Source: Nocardia brasiliensis ATCC 700358 (lineage in GTDB: Bacteria; Actinomycetota; Actinomycetes; Mycobacteriales; Mycobacteriaceae). Taken from it: DNA of 64,000 nt. The position numbers and the translations under genes were made by a program. How positions within the stretch are numbered: the first letter of the stretch is position 1; each line of letters starts with the position of its first letter. The notes under the pieces were generated by a model that was not told where the DNA came from, searched no databases, and saw nothing but the letters and a program-made list of their open reading frames with translations. Positions 40,861-50,900 of this stretch are shown in pieces. The DNA lies in NCBI RefSeq assembly GCF_000250675.2, contig NC_018681.1, forward strand, positions 2,170,001 to 2,234,000, given 5' to 3'.

Positions 40861-41613
40861 GTGCGTTTGTATCGGGATGTGGCGGTGGTGGTACGCCAGC
40901 ACAAGCTGGGCGAGGCGGACCGCATCGTCACGTTGCTGACGCGCCAGCACGGTTTGGTGCGTGCCGTGGCCAAGGGGGTGCGCCGAACCAAATCGAAGTT
41001 CGGGGCCAGGCTGGAGCCGTTCGCCTACATCGACGTGCAGTTGCATCCCGGTCGCACGCTGGACGTGGTGACCCAGGTGCACACGGTGGAGGCGTTCGCC
41101 GCCGACATCATCGACGACTACGGGCGCTACACCACGGCCTGCGCGGTGCTGGAGACCGCGGAACGGCTGGCCGGTGAGGAGCGCGCGCCCGCGCCGCGGC
41201 TGCACGCGCTCACCGCGAGCGCGCTGCGCGCCATCGCGGCCAAACAGCGACCGCACGAGCTGATCCTGGACGCGTACCTGTTGCGCGCCATGGGTTTCGC
41301 GGGCTGGGCGCCCGCGCTGGACGAATGCGCCAAATGCGCGACCCCCGGTCCGCATCGGGCCTTCCATGTCGCGGCGGGTGGCGCGGTGTGCGTGCACTGC
41401 CGTCCGCCCGGCGCGGCGACGCCGGCGCAGGGTGTACTCGATCTGCTGGTGGCGTTGCTGCGCGGGGAATGGGAGTACGTCGAGGCGGTGCCCGAGGGGG
41501 TGCGCAGGCAGGCCAGCGGCTTGGTCGCCGCGCATCTGCAATGGCATCTGGAGCGGCAGTTGCGCACGTTGCCGCTGATCGAGCGGTCCAGGGCGGTGGG
41601 CTCGCCCGCCTGA
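40861..41613 (+). CDS. recO: DNA repair protein RecO
   Basis: 250 residues from GTG 40861. N-terminal OB fold: MRLYRDVAVVVRQHKLGEAD then RIVTLLTRQHGLVRAVAKGV. A C-terminal helical domain contains the four-Cys zinc finger CAKCATPGPH and AVCVHCRPPG. RecO loads RecA onto SSB-coated DNA with RecR in recombination repair. Followed by uppS after 60 bp, as in M. tuberculosis (Rv2362c-Rv2361c). Confidence 0.95.
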   Translation: MRLYRDVAVVVRQHKLGEADRIVTLLTRQHGLVRAVAKGVRRTKSKFGARLEPFAYIDVQLHPGRTLDVVTQVHTVEAFAADIIDDYGRYTTACAVLETAERLAGEERAPAPRLHALTASALRAIAAKQRPHELILDAYLLRAMGFAGWAPALDECAKCATPGPHRAFHVAAGGAVCVHCRPPGAATPAQGVLDLLVALLRGEWEYVEAVPEGVRRQASGLVAAHLQWHLERQLRTLPLIERSRAVGSPA

Positions 41614-41673
41614 TCAGGGGCCTGGACGGAGACCGTCACAGGGTCTCCACATCCATCAGGCAGGATAGGGGCC

Positions 41674-42498
41674 GTGATCCTGCGCCGAGACTCCTCCACC
41701 GCGACCCGGCCGAACCCCGCGGGGTCGGTCGCGACCAGCACCGTTCGCCCGCCCTCGCAGCACCCGTCGGGGGCGCGTCCGCCGGCTATCCCGGCTGAGC
41801 TGGTGCCGAACCACGTCGCGCTGGTGATGGACGGCAACGGCCGCTGGGCCCAGGAGCGCGGGCTGCCGCGCACCGCGGGGCACGAGCGCGGTGAGGCGGT
41901 GCTGATGGACACCGTCGAGGGTTGTATCGAAATGGGCGTGAAGTGGCTCTCGGCGTACGCCTTCTCCACCGAGAACTGGCGGCGCAGCCCCGACGAGGTG
42001 CGCTTTCTGATGGGCTTCAACCGGGATGTGATCCGGCGCCGGCGCGACGAGATGAACGAGATGGGCGTGCGGGTGCGCTGGGCGGGCCGGCGGCCCCGGC
42101 TGTGGCGCAGCGTGATCAATGAGCTCGAGGTCGCCGAAGAGATGACCAAGCACAACACGGTGATGACCCTGACGATGTGCGTCAACTACGGTGGACGCGC
42201 CGAAATCGCCGACGCGGCAAGGGAAATCGCGCGCCGGGTGGCGGCGGGGGAGATCGATCCGGAGAAGGTCACCGAGGCGACGGTGGCGCGATTCCTGGAC
42301 GAACCGGATATGCCCGACGTCGACCTGTTCCTGCGCCCCTCCGGGGAATTCCGCAGTTCGAACTTCCTCATCTGGCAGTCCGCCTACGCCGAATTCGTCT
42401 ATCAGGACACCCTTTTCCCCGATTTCGACCGGCGCAACCTGTGGGCCGCCTGCCTCGAGTACGCTTCGCGTGATCGGCGCTTCGGCGGCACCAAGTGA
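41674..42498 (+). CDS. uppS: Polyprenyl diphosphate synthase (decaprenyl type)
   Basis: 274 residues from GTG 41674. Cis-prenyltransferase motifs: VALVMDGNGRWAQERG with the catalytic Asp53, AGHERGEAVLMDTVE, SAYAFSTENWRR and LFLRPSGEFRSSNFLIWQSA, ending FVYQDTLFPDF. It makes the C50 (decaprenyl) lipid carrier for arabinogalactan and peptidoglycan precursors, the role of Rv2361c. An N-terminal 45-residue extension is Pro/Thr-rich. Its TGA overlaps the next GTG. Confidence 0.95.
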   Translation: MILRRDSSTATRPNPAGSVATSTVRPPSQHPSGARPPAIPAELVPNHVALVMDGNGRWAQERGLPRTAGHERGEAVLMDTVEGCIEMGVKWLSAYAFSTENWRRSPDEVRFLMGFNRDVIRRRRDEMNEMGVRVRWAGRRPRLWRSVINELEVAEEMTKHNTVMTLTMCVNYGGRAEIADAAREIARRVAAGEIDPEKVTEATVARFLDEPDMPDVDLFLRPSGEFRSSNFLIWQSAYAEFVYQDTLFPDFDRRNLWAACLEYASRDRRFGGTK

Positions 42499-42923
42499 AC
42501 GGCGGCACAGGCATGGAATCATCGGTGACTCCGGAACAGGAGCTGCAGGCGCGCGCGGGCGCCTCCCTGTCGTACTACGACATCGACGTGCGCGTCGATC
42601 CCGAGGGCTCGATCGGCTTCGAATACGAGGGCGCGCTGTGCTCGTTGCGGGCGGTCAGCCTGGCCCCCGGCCTCGATGTGCTGACGTTGACCTGCGTGCT
42701 GGCCTGGGATCGGCCGCTGAACGCGCAACTGCACAAGCGGGTCGCCGAGCGGAACAACGCCCTGCAGTTCGGTTCGCTCACCGTGATCGGGCACGACAAG
42801 CTCGCCGACATCATCCTGCGCTACACCTTCCCCGCCGCGGGCCTGGACGATCAGGCCCTCGCCACCATGCTGGTGCTCGTGCTCTCCGGCGCGGGTAAGG
42901 CCCGCCAGGGTCTGGTGCCCTGA
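42495..42923 (+). CDS. YbjN/TY-Chap-like protein downstream of uppS
   Basis: 142 residues from GTG 42495, overlapping uppS by four bases (ATG 42513 is an alternative start). A compact alpha/beta protein: GASLSYYDIDVRVDPEGSIG, ALCSLRAVSLAPGLDVLTLT, LHKRVAERNNALQFGSLTVI and IILRYTFPAAGLDDQALATM. The length and position match Rv2360c. The pattern of paired strands and a central helix resembles YbjN-type sensory chaperones. The function is unknown. Confidence 0.75.
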   Translation: MNGGTGMESSVTPEQELQARAGASLSYYDIDVRVDPEGSIGFEYEGALCSLRAVSLAPGLDVLTLTCVLAWDRPLNAQLHKRVAERNNALQFGSLTVIGHDKLADIILRYTFPAAGLDDQALATMLVLVLSGAGKARQGLVP

Positions 42924-42965
42924 GTTCGCGCCCGGTCCGTCCGGTATGCGAGTTGTCCGCGCACC

Positions 42966-43003
42966 CATGACAACTGTCATGCGCGACACGTGACAGTCAT
43001 GTG
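42966..43003. promoter_or_regulatory. Two adjacent dyads ahead of the ABC transporter operon
   Basis: CATGACA-AC-TGTCATG (42966-42981) is a perfect dyad; CACGTGA-CAG-TCATGTG (42987-43003) is a near-perfect second one. They lie 35-75 bp before the ABC start. Pairs of such dyads are typical for NarL/LuxR-type response regulators, and one is encoded downstream at 46234; the link is inferred. Confidence 0.45.
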
Positions 43004-43038
43004 GGGCTGTGCGCGCCTCGGTGCGCGAGTGTTGAGGC

Positions 43039-44004
43039 ATGACATCAGCACTGACGACCGGCGCCGTCCGCGCAACGGCCGGCGGTTCCACGAAACCGCG
43101 TTCGGCTGCGCCCGCGATCGAACTGCGCGACCTGCGTAAGAGCTTCGCGCTACCCGGTGGCGGCGCGGTGCAGGCCGTGGACGGGCTGGATCTCGTGATC
43201 GAACCCGGCGAGATCGTCGCCTTCCTCGGGCCGAACGGGGCGGGCAAGACCACCACCCTAGACATGGTGCTCGGCTTGGCCTCCCCGGACGCGGGCAGCG
43301 TCGCGGTGTTCGGCGGTACCCCGGCGGAAGCGCTTGCGGTGGGCCGGATCTCGGCGGTGCTGCAATCCGGCGGGTTGCTGCCCGATCTGACCGTCGCCGA
43401 GACGGTGCGGCTGGTCGCGACCCTGTACTCGGGCGCGCGACCGGTCGACGAGGTGCTCGCGCGGGCGGGTATCACCGAGATCGCGGGCCGGCTGGTCGGC
43501 AAATGCTCGGGCGGGCAACGACAGCGGCTGCGGTTCGCGCTGGCGCTGCTGCCGAACCCGGATCTGATCGTGCTCGACGAACCCACCACCGGCATGGATG
43601 TCGAAGGGCGCCGGGACTTCTGGAACGCGATGCGAGAGGACTCCGAGCGCGGCCGCACCGTCGTGTTCGCCACCCACTACCTGGACGAGGCCGACGCGTA
43701 CGCCGATCGGATCGTGCTCGTCCGGGCGGGCAAGGTGGTCGCCGACGGCAGTGCCGCCGAGATCAAGAATCTGGCTTCGGGCCGCGCGGTGAGTGCCACG
43801 CTTGCCGGTGCCGTGCCGCCGGAGCTGCTCGCGCTGCCCGGCGTCGATGACGTGGAGTCGCGCGGTGACCGAATCGTCGTGCACACCAGTGATTCCGATG
43901 CGGTGGCCCGCTACCTGCTCACCGAGACCACGGCCGTCGATCTCGAAATCACCTCGCACAACCTCGAATCCGCCTTCCTCGCGCTGACCACCGGAGAGAA
44001 CTGA
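43039..44004 (+). CDS. ABC transporter ATP-binding protein (ABC-2 export type)
   Basis: 321 residues. Walker A FLGPNGAGKTTTLDMVLGL, Q-loop AVLQSGGLLPDLT, signature GKCSGGQRQRLRFALALL, Walker B LIVLDEPTTGMD and the switch His in VFATHYLDEADAYADRI. A C-terminal extension of about 80 residues follows. It powers the permease encoded next. With the sensor kinase and response regulator downstream it forms a stress-response export module like those of Gram-positive antibiotic or membrane-stress systems. Confidence 0.93.
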   Translation: MTSALTTGAVRATAGGSTKPRSAAPAIELRDLRKSFALPGGGAVQAVDGLDLVIEPGEIVAFLGPNGAGKTTTLDMVLGLASPDAGSVAVFGGTPAEALAVGRISAVLQSGGLLPDLTVAETVRLVATLYSGARPVDEVLARAGITEIAGRLVGKCSGGQRQRLRFALALLPNPDLIVLDEPTTGMDVEGRRDFWNAMREDSERGRTVVFATHYLDEADAYADRIVLVRAGKVVADGSAAEIKNLASGRAVSATLAGAVPPELLALPGVDDVESRGDRIVVHTSDSDAVARYLLTETTAVDLEITSHNLESAFLALTTGEN

Positions 44005-44005
44005 G

Positions 44006-44791
44006 ATGACAACCCTTGCCGCCGAACCGGTTTCCGCCCGCCGGCCGACCCCGCTGGGCGGGTTCAGCCTCGGCTTCCTGCGGGTGGAGCTGCGCCGCAT
44101 GCTGCGCAACCGGCGCACGATGATCTTCACCCTGCTCATTCCGCCGCTGTTCTTCGTGATCTTCGGTCTGCAAGCCGATTTCCGGACGCAGTCCTACGGC
44201 TCCGGCAACGTGACCGGCTACGTGATGGTGTCGATGGCCGTGTACGGCGCGATGCTGGCCACCACCAGCGGGGGCGCCATGGTGGCGATCGAACGCGCCC
44301 AGGGGTGGAGTCGCCAATTGCGGCTCACGCCACTGCGTCCCGTCGCCTACATCGCCACCAAGGTCGCGGTCGCGATGGTGCTCGGGCTGGTGTCGGTGAC
44401 CGCGGTCTTCGTGGTCGGCGGGGCGCTCGGCGCGCACCTCACCCCGGTCGCCTGGGTGAGCTGCTTCCTGCTCGCTTGGCTCACCTCGCTGGTCTTCGCG
44501 GCGTTCGGGCTGTTCGTCGGCTACCTGCTGCCTTCGGAGAACGTGATGCAGTTGCTCGGCCCGGTGCTCGCCGTGCTGTCGTTCGCGGGCGGGCTGTTCA
44601 TCCCGCTGCACGGGTGGTTCGACACCGTCTCCCGGGTGTTCCCGACCAACGGCGTCGCGACGCTGTCCCGAATTCCGTTCGGCGACAGCAGCGCCGGCTC
44701 GATCGCGTTGGGCGTGCTGAACGTGGTGGTGTGGGCGGCGCTGTTCATCGGCGGGTCGGCGTTTCTGTTCCGCCGCGACACTGCGCGTTGA
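44006..44791 (+). CDS. ABC-2 type permease
   Basis: 261 residues, six predicted membrane helices (MIFTLLIPPLFFVIFGLQAD, GYVMVSMAVYGAMLATTSGG, VAMVLGLVSVTAVFVVGGAL and others). WSRQLRLTPLRPVAYIATK is the typical coupling-helix region of ABC-2 permeases. It begins one base after the ATPase stop. The cargo is unknown; lipids, antibiotics or other amphiphiles are usual. Confidence 0.9.
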   Translation: MTTLAAEPVSARRPTPLGGFSLGFLRVELRRMLRNRRTMIFTLLIPPLFFVIFGLQADFRTQSYGSGNVTGYVMVSMAVYGAMLATTSGGAMVAIERAQGWSRQLRLTPLRPVAYIATKVAVAMVLGLVSVTAVFVVGGALGAHLTPVAWVSCFLLAWLTSLVFAAFGLFVGYLLPSENVMQLLGPVLAVLSFAGGLFIPLHGWFDTVSRVFPTNGVATLSRIPFGDSSAGSIALGVLNVVVWAALFIGGSAFLFRRDTAR

Positions 44792-44979
44792 GCTGCCCGC
44801 GGTCGCCCGTCGAGGGGTGGGCGACCGCGTCGCGGCCGGCCGCACGGAAAGGTCGAGATGACGCCATGTGACATTCGGCGCGTGCTGGGGCCAGGCACGG
44901 GTTCGGTACCGTCAGTCCTCGTGATCGTCCACCATTTCCGCAGCGCTCTCGGCCGCCCGGCGCAGGCCGGAGGCGTGGC

Positions 44980-46161
44980 ATGGGACTGAACACCCGGCTG
45001 CGCGCCCTGCGGGCGGTGGGCCTGTCCGGGCTCATCGATCGCGCCCTGGAGGACCAGTCGTTCTCGGTGAACGGCCGGCGCCGCGGCTGGTTCGGGGTAT
45101 TCATCGCCGTGATCTGGCTGGTCTGGCTGGTGCCGCCGATCGTGCAGCGCTGGTCGCGCGGCGAGGAAGGCGACGCCGCGCTGGCCGCCCTGTTCCTGTT
45201 CGGCTTCGCCGCGCTGATCGTCGGCTCGTTCCTGGTGTTCCGGCGTACCGGTCCCCGCGACCTGATGGTGGATCAGCCGATCGATCAGCGCATCTGGGTG
45301 GTGCTCGCCCTGCTGGTCGTCTTGCACGTCGCTTTGGTGGCGACCCTCGGCGGGGCCGCCTTGCCGACCGCGCTGTATGTCGCGGTGGTCGCGATCTTCC
45401 ATCTGCCGCTGCGGGAATCCGGTTACGTGGTGCTCGTGGTGATGGTCGCGCTGCTGCTCGTGCCGATCGTCGCGCCCCGGTCGCAGCTGGCCGACATGCC
45501 GTTCTACCTGGCCTTCATTCCGGTGGGGATCTGGCTGGCCCGGCAGCTCGGCCTGCGCGGCGAGCGATTGGCCGAGCTGAACCGCAGGCAGCGGGCGGAA
45601 CTCGACCTGGTGGAGGAACGCAACCGGGTGGCCCGCGACGTGCACGACATCCTGGGCCATTCGCTGACCGTGATCACGGTGAAAACCGAACTGGCACAGC
45701 GGCTCATCGATGTCGATCTGGCGCGGGCACGGACCGAGATGGCCGATATCGAACGCCTCGCGCGGGAGGCGCTGGCCGGCGTGCGGGAGACCGTCGGCGG
45801 CCTCCGTGAGGTGTCGTTGCGCGGCGAACTGGCCAATGCGAGAACGGCATTGGCCGCCGCCGATATCGTCGCGGACCTCCCCGGCGACGTGCCCGATCCG
45901 GCGCACGGCGAGCTGTTCGGCTGGGTGCTGCGCGAAGCGGTGACCAACGTGATCCGGCACAGCGCCGCCCGGCACTGCGCGGTGCGGGTGAGCGCCACCA
46001 GCATCGAGGTGGTCGACGACGGCCGCGGCCTCGACGCGGTCGCGGGCTCCGGTTCGGGGCTGACCGGCCTGCGTGAGCGCGTGCGCGCGGCGGGCGGCAC
46101 GTTGACCCTCACCACCCCGGAAGGAGGGGGTTTGCGTGTCTGCGCCAGCGTGCCCGGCTGA
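44980..46161 (+). CDS. Sensor histidine kinase (HisKA_3, DesK/NarX-like)
   Basis: 393 residues from ATG 44980 with GGAGG seven bases upstream. Four to six membrane helices in the first 190 residues with short loops, so sensing is probably in the membrane. Phospho-acceptor region ERNRVARDVHDILGHSLTVI, then a HATPase with REAVTNVIRHSAARHCAVRV, VVDDGRGLD and SGLTGLRERV. It would phosphorylate the response regulator encoded 72 bp downstream and respond to the state of the membrane or to the cargo of the ABC exporter. Confidence 0.92.
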   Translation: MGLNTRLRALRAVGLSGLIDRALEDQSFSVNGRRRGWFGVFIAVIWLVWLVPPIVQRWSRGEEGDAALAALFLFGFAALIVGSFLVFRRTGPRDLMVDQPIDQRIWVVLALLVVLHVALVATLGGAALPTALYVAVVAIFHLPLRESGYVVLVVMVALLLVPIVAPRSQLADMPFYLAFIPVGIWLARQLGLRGERLAELNRRQRAELDLVEERNRVARDVHDILGHSLTVITVKTELAQRLIDVDLARARTEMADIERLAREALAGVRETVGGLREVSLRGELANARTALAAADIVADLPGDVPDPAHGELFGWVLREAVTNVIRHSAARHCAVRVSATSIEVVDDGRGLDAVAGSGSGLTGLRERVRAAGGTLTLTTPEGGGLRVCASVPG

Positions 46162-46233
46162 GGCATTACCCCTACCGACGAACGATCCGAGCGCGGTTCG
46201 CCCCGCGCCCTTGCGAAACAGGAAGTGGGACCG

Positions 46234-46839
46234 ATGATCCGGCTGCTACTGGCCGACGACCAGGCGCTGGTTCGCGGCGCACTCGCCGCGCTGCTCGGAC
46301 TGGAGTCCGACCTGGAGGTGGTCGGCGAGGTGGGGCGCGGTGACGAGGTGCTCGAGGCCGTCGGCCGCGCGAATCCCGATGTGGTGCTGCTGGATGTGGA
46401 GATGCCGGGCATGGACGGGATCGCCGTGGCGGCGCAGATCCATGCCGCACACCCCGGCGTGCGGATTCTCATGGTGACGACCTTCGGCAGGCCCGGTTAT
46501 CTGCGTCGCGCGATCGACGCGGGCGCCGACGGCTTCGTCGTGAAGGACACTCCGGCAAGGGAACTCGCCGATGCCGTGCGCCGGGTGCAGTTGGGTCTGC
46601 GAGTGGTGGATCCGGCGCTCGCGGCCGAAACGCTCACGGCGGGTACGTCGCCGCTCACCGAACGGGAGCGCGAAGTCCTCGCCGCCGCGGCCGACGGGGC
46701 CACGGCGGGGGCCATCGCGAAGAAGCTGCATCTGTCCGAAGGCACGGTCCGCAACCATCTTTCGGCCGCCATCGGCAAGACCGGCAGCACCACCCGCGCC
46801 GAAGCCGTCCGCGCCGCCGAGCGACTCGGCTGGCTCTGA
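46234..46839 (+). CDS. NarL-family response regulator
   Basis: 201 residues from ATG 46234 (AGGAAG upstream; GTG 46225 is an alternative). Receiver domain with MIRLLLADDQALVRGALAAL and the phospho-acceptor Asp54 in VVLLDVEMPGMDG; C-terminal LuxR HTH SPLTEREREVLAAAADGATA, IAKKLHLSEGTVRNHLS. Partner of the kinase just upstream. Its likely target is the exporter operon with the paired dyads at 42966-43003. Confidence 0.93.
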   Translation: MIRLLLADDQALVRGALAALLGLESDLEVVGEVGRGDEVLEAVGRANPDVVLLDVEMPGMDGIAVAAQIHAAHPGVRILMVTTFGRPGYLRRAIDAGADGFVVKDTPARELADAVRRVQLGLRVVDPALAAETLTAGTSPLTEREREVLAAAADGATAGAIAKKLHLSEGTVRNHLSAAIGKTGSTTRAEAVRAAERLGWL

Positions 46840-46884
46840 GCGGCTGTCGCCGCGTCCGGACGGCTTCGCCGCGGGTGCAGGCGA

Positions 46885-47316
46885 CTATCCCAGCACGACG
46901 CAGGCGGGGCCCGCGCCGATGCCGGAGCCCGCGACGGTCACCGTGGTGAGGGTGTAGGCCTCGCCCTGCACGTACTCGGCGGCCCAGATCTTGTGCTCGC
47001 CCTTCTTGGCCGGCGTCCACACCGTGCTGGCCTTGCCCGACGCGTCCGCGACCGGACCGACCGGCTTGAACGTGGTGTCGGTGCGCGCACCGTCGACCTC
47101 GTCGAGGAACACGACCGTGGCGCCCGGCTTCGCGGTGGCCGTGACCGTGTAGGAGCAGCCGGCGCCTAGCGACGCGCCCGAGCTACCGAAGCTCAGCCCG
47201 GGCGAGACCTCGATCCGGGACACCGAGGCGCTCGCGCTGGGCGCGGCGAGCGCGAGCGCGGCGGTCACCGCACCGAACGCCGTAACCGCGGCGGCGGTTT
47301 TGGTCGAGAAGATCAC
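46885..47316 (-). CDS. Small secreted protein with Ig-like fold
   Basis: 143 residues from GTG 47316. Signal peptide TAAAVTAFGAVTAALALAAP cut near ASA-SVS. The mature part is strand-rich (YTVTATAKPGATVVFLDEVD, GKASTVWTPAKKGEHKIWAA, TLTTVTVAGSG) like bacterial Ig-like surface domains, with Cys near the start and end (GAGCSYTV, PACVVLG) that could form one disulfide. The function is unknown; proteins of this kind are frequent in Nocardia. Confidence 0.75.
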   Translation of the reverse strand: MIFSTKTAAAVTAFGAVTAALALAAPSASASVSRIEVSPGLSFGSSGASLGAGCSYTVTATAKPGATVVFLDEVDGARTDTTFKPVGPVADASGKASTVWTPAKKGEHKIWAAEYVQGEAYTLTTVTVAGSGIGAGPACVVLG

Positions 47317-47569
47317 GACAAATTCTTCCTTCCGACAACGAATTCCCCTGGCTGGGGCACGCCCGACACTTGCACAGGCGCTGGCCGAGATCAATGGGCC
47401 GAGCGGCTGATATCTCGGCGCGACGCGTCGCCGCTACCGGTGACCAGCGAACTTCGGAACTATGCTCGCCTGATAGTCCTCTGAGAATCAGGCAAAGCAG
47501 ACACTTTTTCCGGGCTTGCGGCGTTGACACCGGTAGAGGGCCGACCCGGCCACCACGAAGGAGTGCGGT

Positions 47570-47845
47570 ATGAGTCTCATCGGGACGCTGCTCGGAATCG
47601 TCTTGACGGTGTTCATTCTGCTGATGCTGGCCCGGCTCGTGCTGGACTGGATCGGCGTGCTCGGCAACAGCCCGGCGTGGTCGGGTAAGGCGCGTGACGT
47701 CACGCACGCGGCGACCGAGCCGGTGATCGCGCCGGTGCGCAAGGTGTTGCCGCCGATCCGCGCGGGCGGGTTGTCGATCGACCTGGCCTTTACCGCGGTG
47801 TTCATCGTCGCGCTGATTCTGCGCGCGGTCGCGTTCAGCCTCTGA
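47570..47845 (+). CDS. YggT-family membrane protein
   Basis: 91 residues from ATG 47570 with GAAGGAG six bases upstream. Two YggT hydrophobic segments (GIVLTVFILLMLARLVLDWI and LAFTAVFIVALILRAVAF) flank the conserved loop ATEPVIAPVRKVLPPIRAGG. YggT proteins are small inner-membrane proteins linked to osmotic shock or division-site genes. Here it stands alone, not beside sepF. Confidence 0.88.
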   Translation: MSLIGTLLGIVLTVFILLMLARLVLDWIGVLGNSPAWSGKARDVTHAATEPVIAPVRKVLPPIRAGGLSIDLAFTAVFIVALILRAVAFSL

Positions 47846-47943
47846 TCGGCGTTGCCGCCGAGGCTGTTTCCGAATTCATTCGTTCGGTATACAGGGCGGC
47901 AAAAGCGGCCGTACCGCGACATCGGTAGCCTTATATTTTCTGT

Positions 47944-50900
47944 GTGGGAGGACGACTCGCGCTGGTGATCGGATCGGAATGCGCTGTGCTGCCGCGCCTT
48001 TCGTTTCCGAAACAATTGGCTTGGGACCTGTATTCGAGTTTGAGTGAACGGGGCGCATGGCAACCGGCGACCTCCTATGACGGGCCTATTGTCGATCCGA
48101 CCGCGACCGAGCTGCTCTCGGCGATGGACGAGGCTTTCCGGTCGGCCTCGACCCGGCAGGCGACCCTGCTGATCAGTTTCGTCGGTCACGGCCGGGCGAC
48201 GGGTGCTTCGGATTTCTATCTGCTGGCGGTGGACACGCCCGAAGACGTCAACCTGCACAACGCTTTTCATTTGCCGCAGGAAATCCGGGAGCGCTTGAAC
48301 CGGGCGTCGCTCGACGGTTTGATCGTGCTCGTCGACGCGTGCGAAACCGGGCAGGCGTTCACCGGCGCGGCCACCCGGTGGTTCGATCGGATCGACCAGG
48401 CAACCGGCCGTGTGGAGCTGCTGGTCGCGGCCGATGACGGCAGCGCGTACGGCGGCTGCTTCACCCGGACGATGGTGCAGACCTTCGCGACCGGTCTGGA
48501 CCTGGGCGGGGCGAACCTGTTGCCCTCCGACCTGCGCTCACCGATCGCCACCACGTGTATCGGTCAGCATCCCAGTCACCTCGGCGCGGCTTTCGGCGGC
48601 GATGCCGGGCTGTGGCTCGTGCCCAATGTCGCGCGGCATCGCGACGCGGTGGCGGGGCGCCGCGCGGCGGGCCTGGTGGATCAGCTGACCCGCGGCGTCG
48701 TGCTGACCGCCACGCTGCGCCGGCGGCTCGAGGATGTGGTGAATGCACGGGGCTGGCGGTTGCGTGCGGTGGTCGGCTCGGCAGGATGCGGGAAGTCGAC
48801 CTTGATGTCCTTGCTCGTCCGGCCCGATCTGGTGGGTGATCTCGACGACCAGTCCCCGCGCAGCATCACGGCCGCGGTCTTCCTGGACGTGTCGAGTTCG
48901 CTCGAGTCGTTCGTGGACGAGCTGGCCACCCAATTGACCGATCGCGTCGCGGGTTTCGCCGCGGCGCGCGAGGAAGTCGAGCGTGCCTACCTGGGTCGTT
49001 CCGGGCCCGATATCGACCAGTTCGCGTTGACGGTGACTCAGCCGCTGAGCGGGCTGCGCGAAAAACATCGCATCACGATCGTGGTCGACGGCCTCGACCA
49101 GCCGCGACCGGGCACGCGCGAATTCGTCGTCGCCGCCGTCGCCGAGCTGACCACCCGCGCCGATCTCCGCAATGTCCATGTGATCACCGGGATCCGGGAG
49201 GGTGCGGGGATCGAACACACCGCCGCGCTCGGCCATATGTGCCGGATCGATCTACAGCCGCCCACCGCCCGGGACATCGCCGGGGTGATCGGCAGAGGGC
49301 GAGCCGAATTCGCGCAAGCGCCGTGGGCCGAGTGGATCGGTGACGCGTGGCACCGGCTGGCGGCGCAGGCTCCGGCCGGTGGTTGGCTGCTCGCCCGGCT
49401 GCTTGCGGAGATCGTGTATCACCGCGGCGGCGATACCGATGTGCTCGAGGCGGTCGGTCTGACGGGTCTGATCGAGCGTCGTGTCGCGGCGGTGCTGCAA
49501 GGGGCCGAGGAGGATTCGGCGACCTTGCCGGTGCTCGGCGTGCTCACCGCGGCCGGCGCGGGTACGGTGCTGCCGATCGAGCTGTTGCGCGCGGCGCTGG
49601 CGGATCGGCATATCGCGTTGAGCGAGGCGCGGATTCGGGATCGCGTGGTGGCGTTGGGCGCGCTGATCGCGCGGGGGAGACCCGGTGTGGCGGAGGAGAG
49701 CCTGGGCATCGCGCACAGCGCCTTCGTAGCCCCGCTGATGGACGTGTTGCGCGAGAACGGTTTCGACCTGCGCGACGGGCATCGAGCCATCGCCGCGGCG
49801 CTGGCGGGCATTACGTCGGTGCAGGCGACCGAGTACGCCAACGGGTCGGCGGTGCGGCACTACCTCGCCTACGGCGATTCCGCCGCGGCGCTGCGGTATC
49901 TCGAAAGTCTCGACACCGGACGGGCTTCGGACAACCGCGACCGTTGGGCGGCGTGGTTGCCCGCGTTCCACGAGTCGGCCGATCCGCTCGACGTCCTGCG
50001 CGCCCGCTACAACCTCGCCTGGTGGCGCGGGGAAAGCGGCGACAAACAGGCAGCCGTCGAGGACTACGAGCGTTTGCTCGCCGACCGGCGTGTGGCGCTC
50101 GGCGACGACCACCCCGAGACCCTCGACACCCGCGACAATCTGGCCTGGTGGCATGGCAAGAACTGCGAGATCGCGCACGCGGTCGCGGAGTATCGGGTGT
50201 TGCTCCGCGATCGGCTGCGCGTGCTCGGGTCCGATGATGTGGCCACCTTGCGGGCGCGGGGAAATCTGTCCTACTGGCGTGGCCGCGGCGGCGACTTCGC
50301 CGGTGCGATCGCCGATACCGAGGCCCTGCTGCACGACCGTGTCAGGGTGCTCGGCCGCGACGATCCGGACACCCTAGCCACCCGAAGCAATCTCGCGTGG
50401 CTGCACGGTCGCAACGGTGAACCCGACCGGGCTGTCCACGAGTTGCGCGAATTGCTCGACGATCGGCGACGGGTGTTGGGCCCGGAGCACCCGAGCACCC
50501 TGGCGACCCGCTTCGATCTTGCGCAGTGGCGCGGCAAGAGCGGCGACATCGCCGGTGCCACAGCGGATTCCGAACTGCTGCTGACAGACGAGCGACGAAT
50601 CTTCGGCCCCGACGATCTGCACACCTTCGGCGCCTGGTGTCATTTCGCCAAATGGATCGGGCACGGCGGGGACACCGCTCGGGCGGTCGCGGAACTCGAG
50701 CGGTTGCTGGCCGAGCAGACCCGCGTCCTCGGCAGGTCGAACATCGCCACGCTGTCCACCCGTAACCGGCTGGCCTGGTGGCGGGTGCAGAACGGCGAAA
50801 CTGCCAGGGGAATAGTCGGTTTCGAGCAGGTGCTGGCCGACCGGCGGCGCATCCTGGGCCCGGACCACACCGATACGCTGCGGACCCGATACGACCTGGC

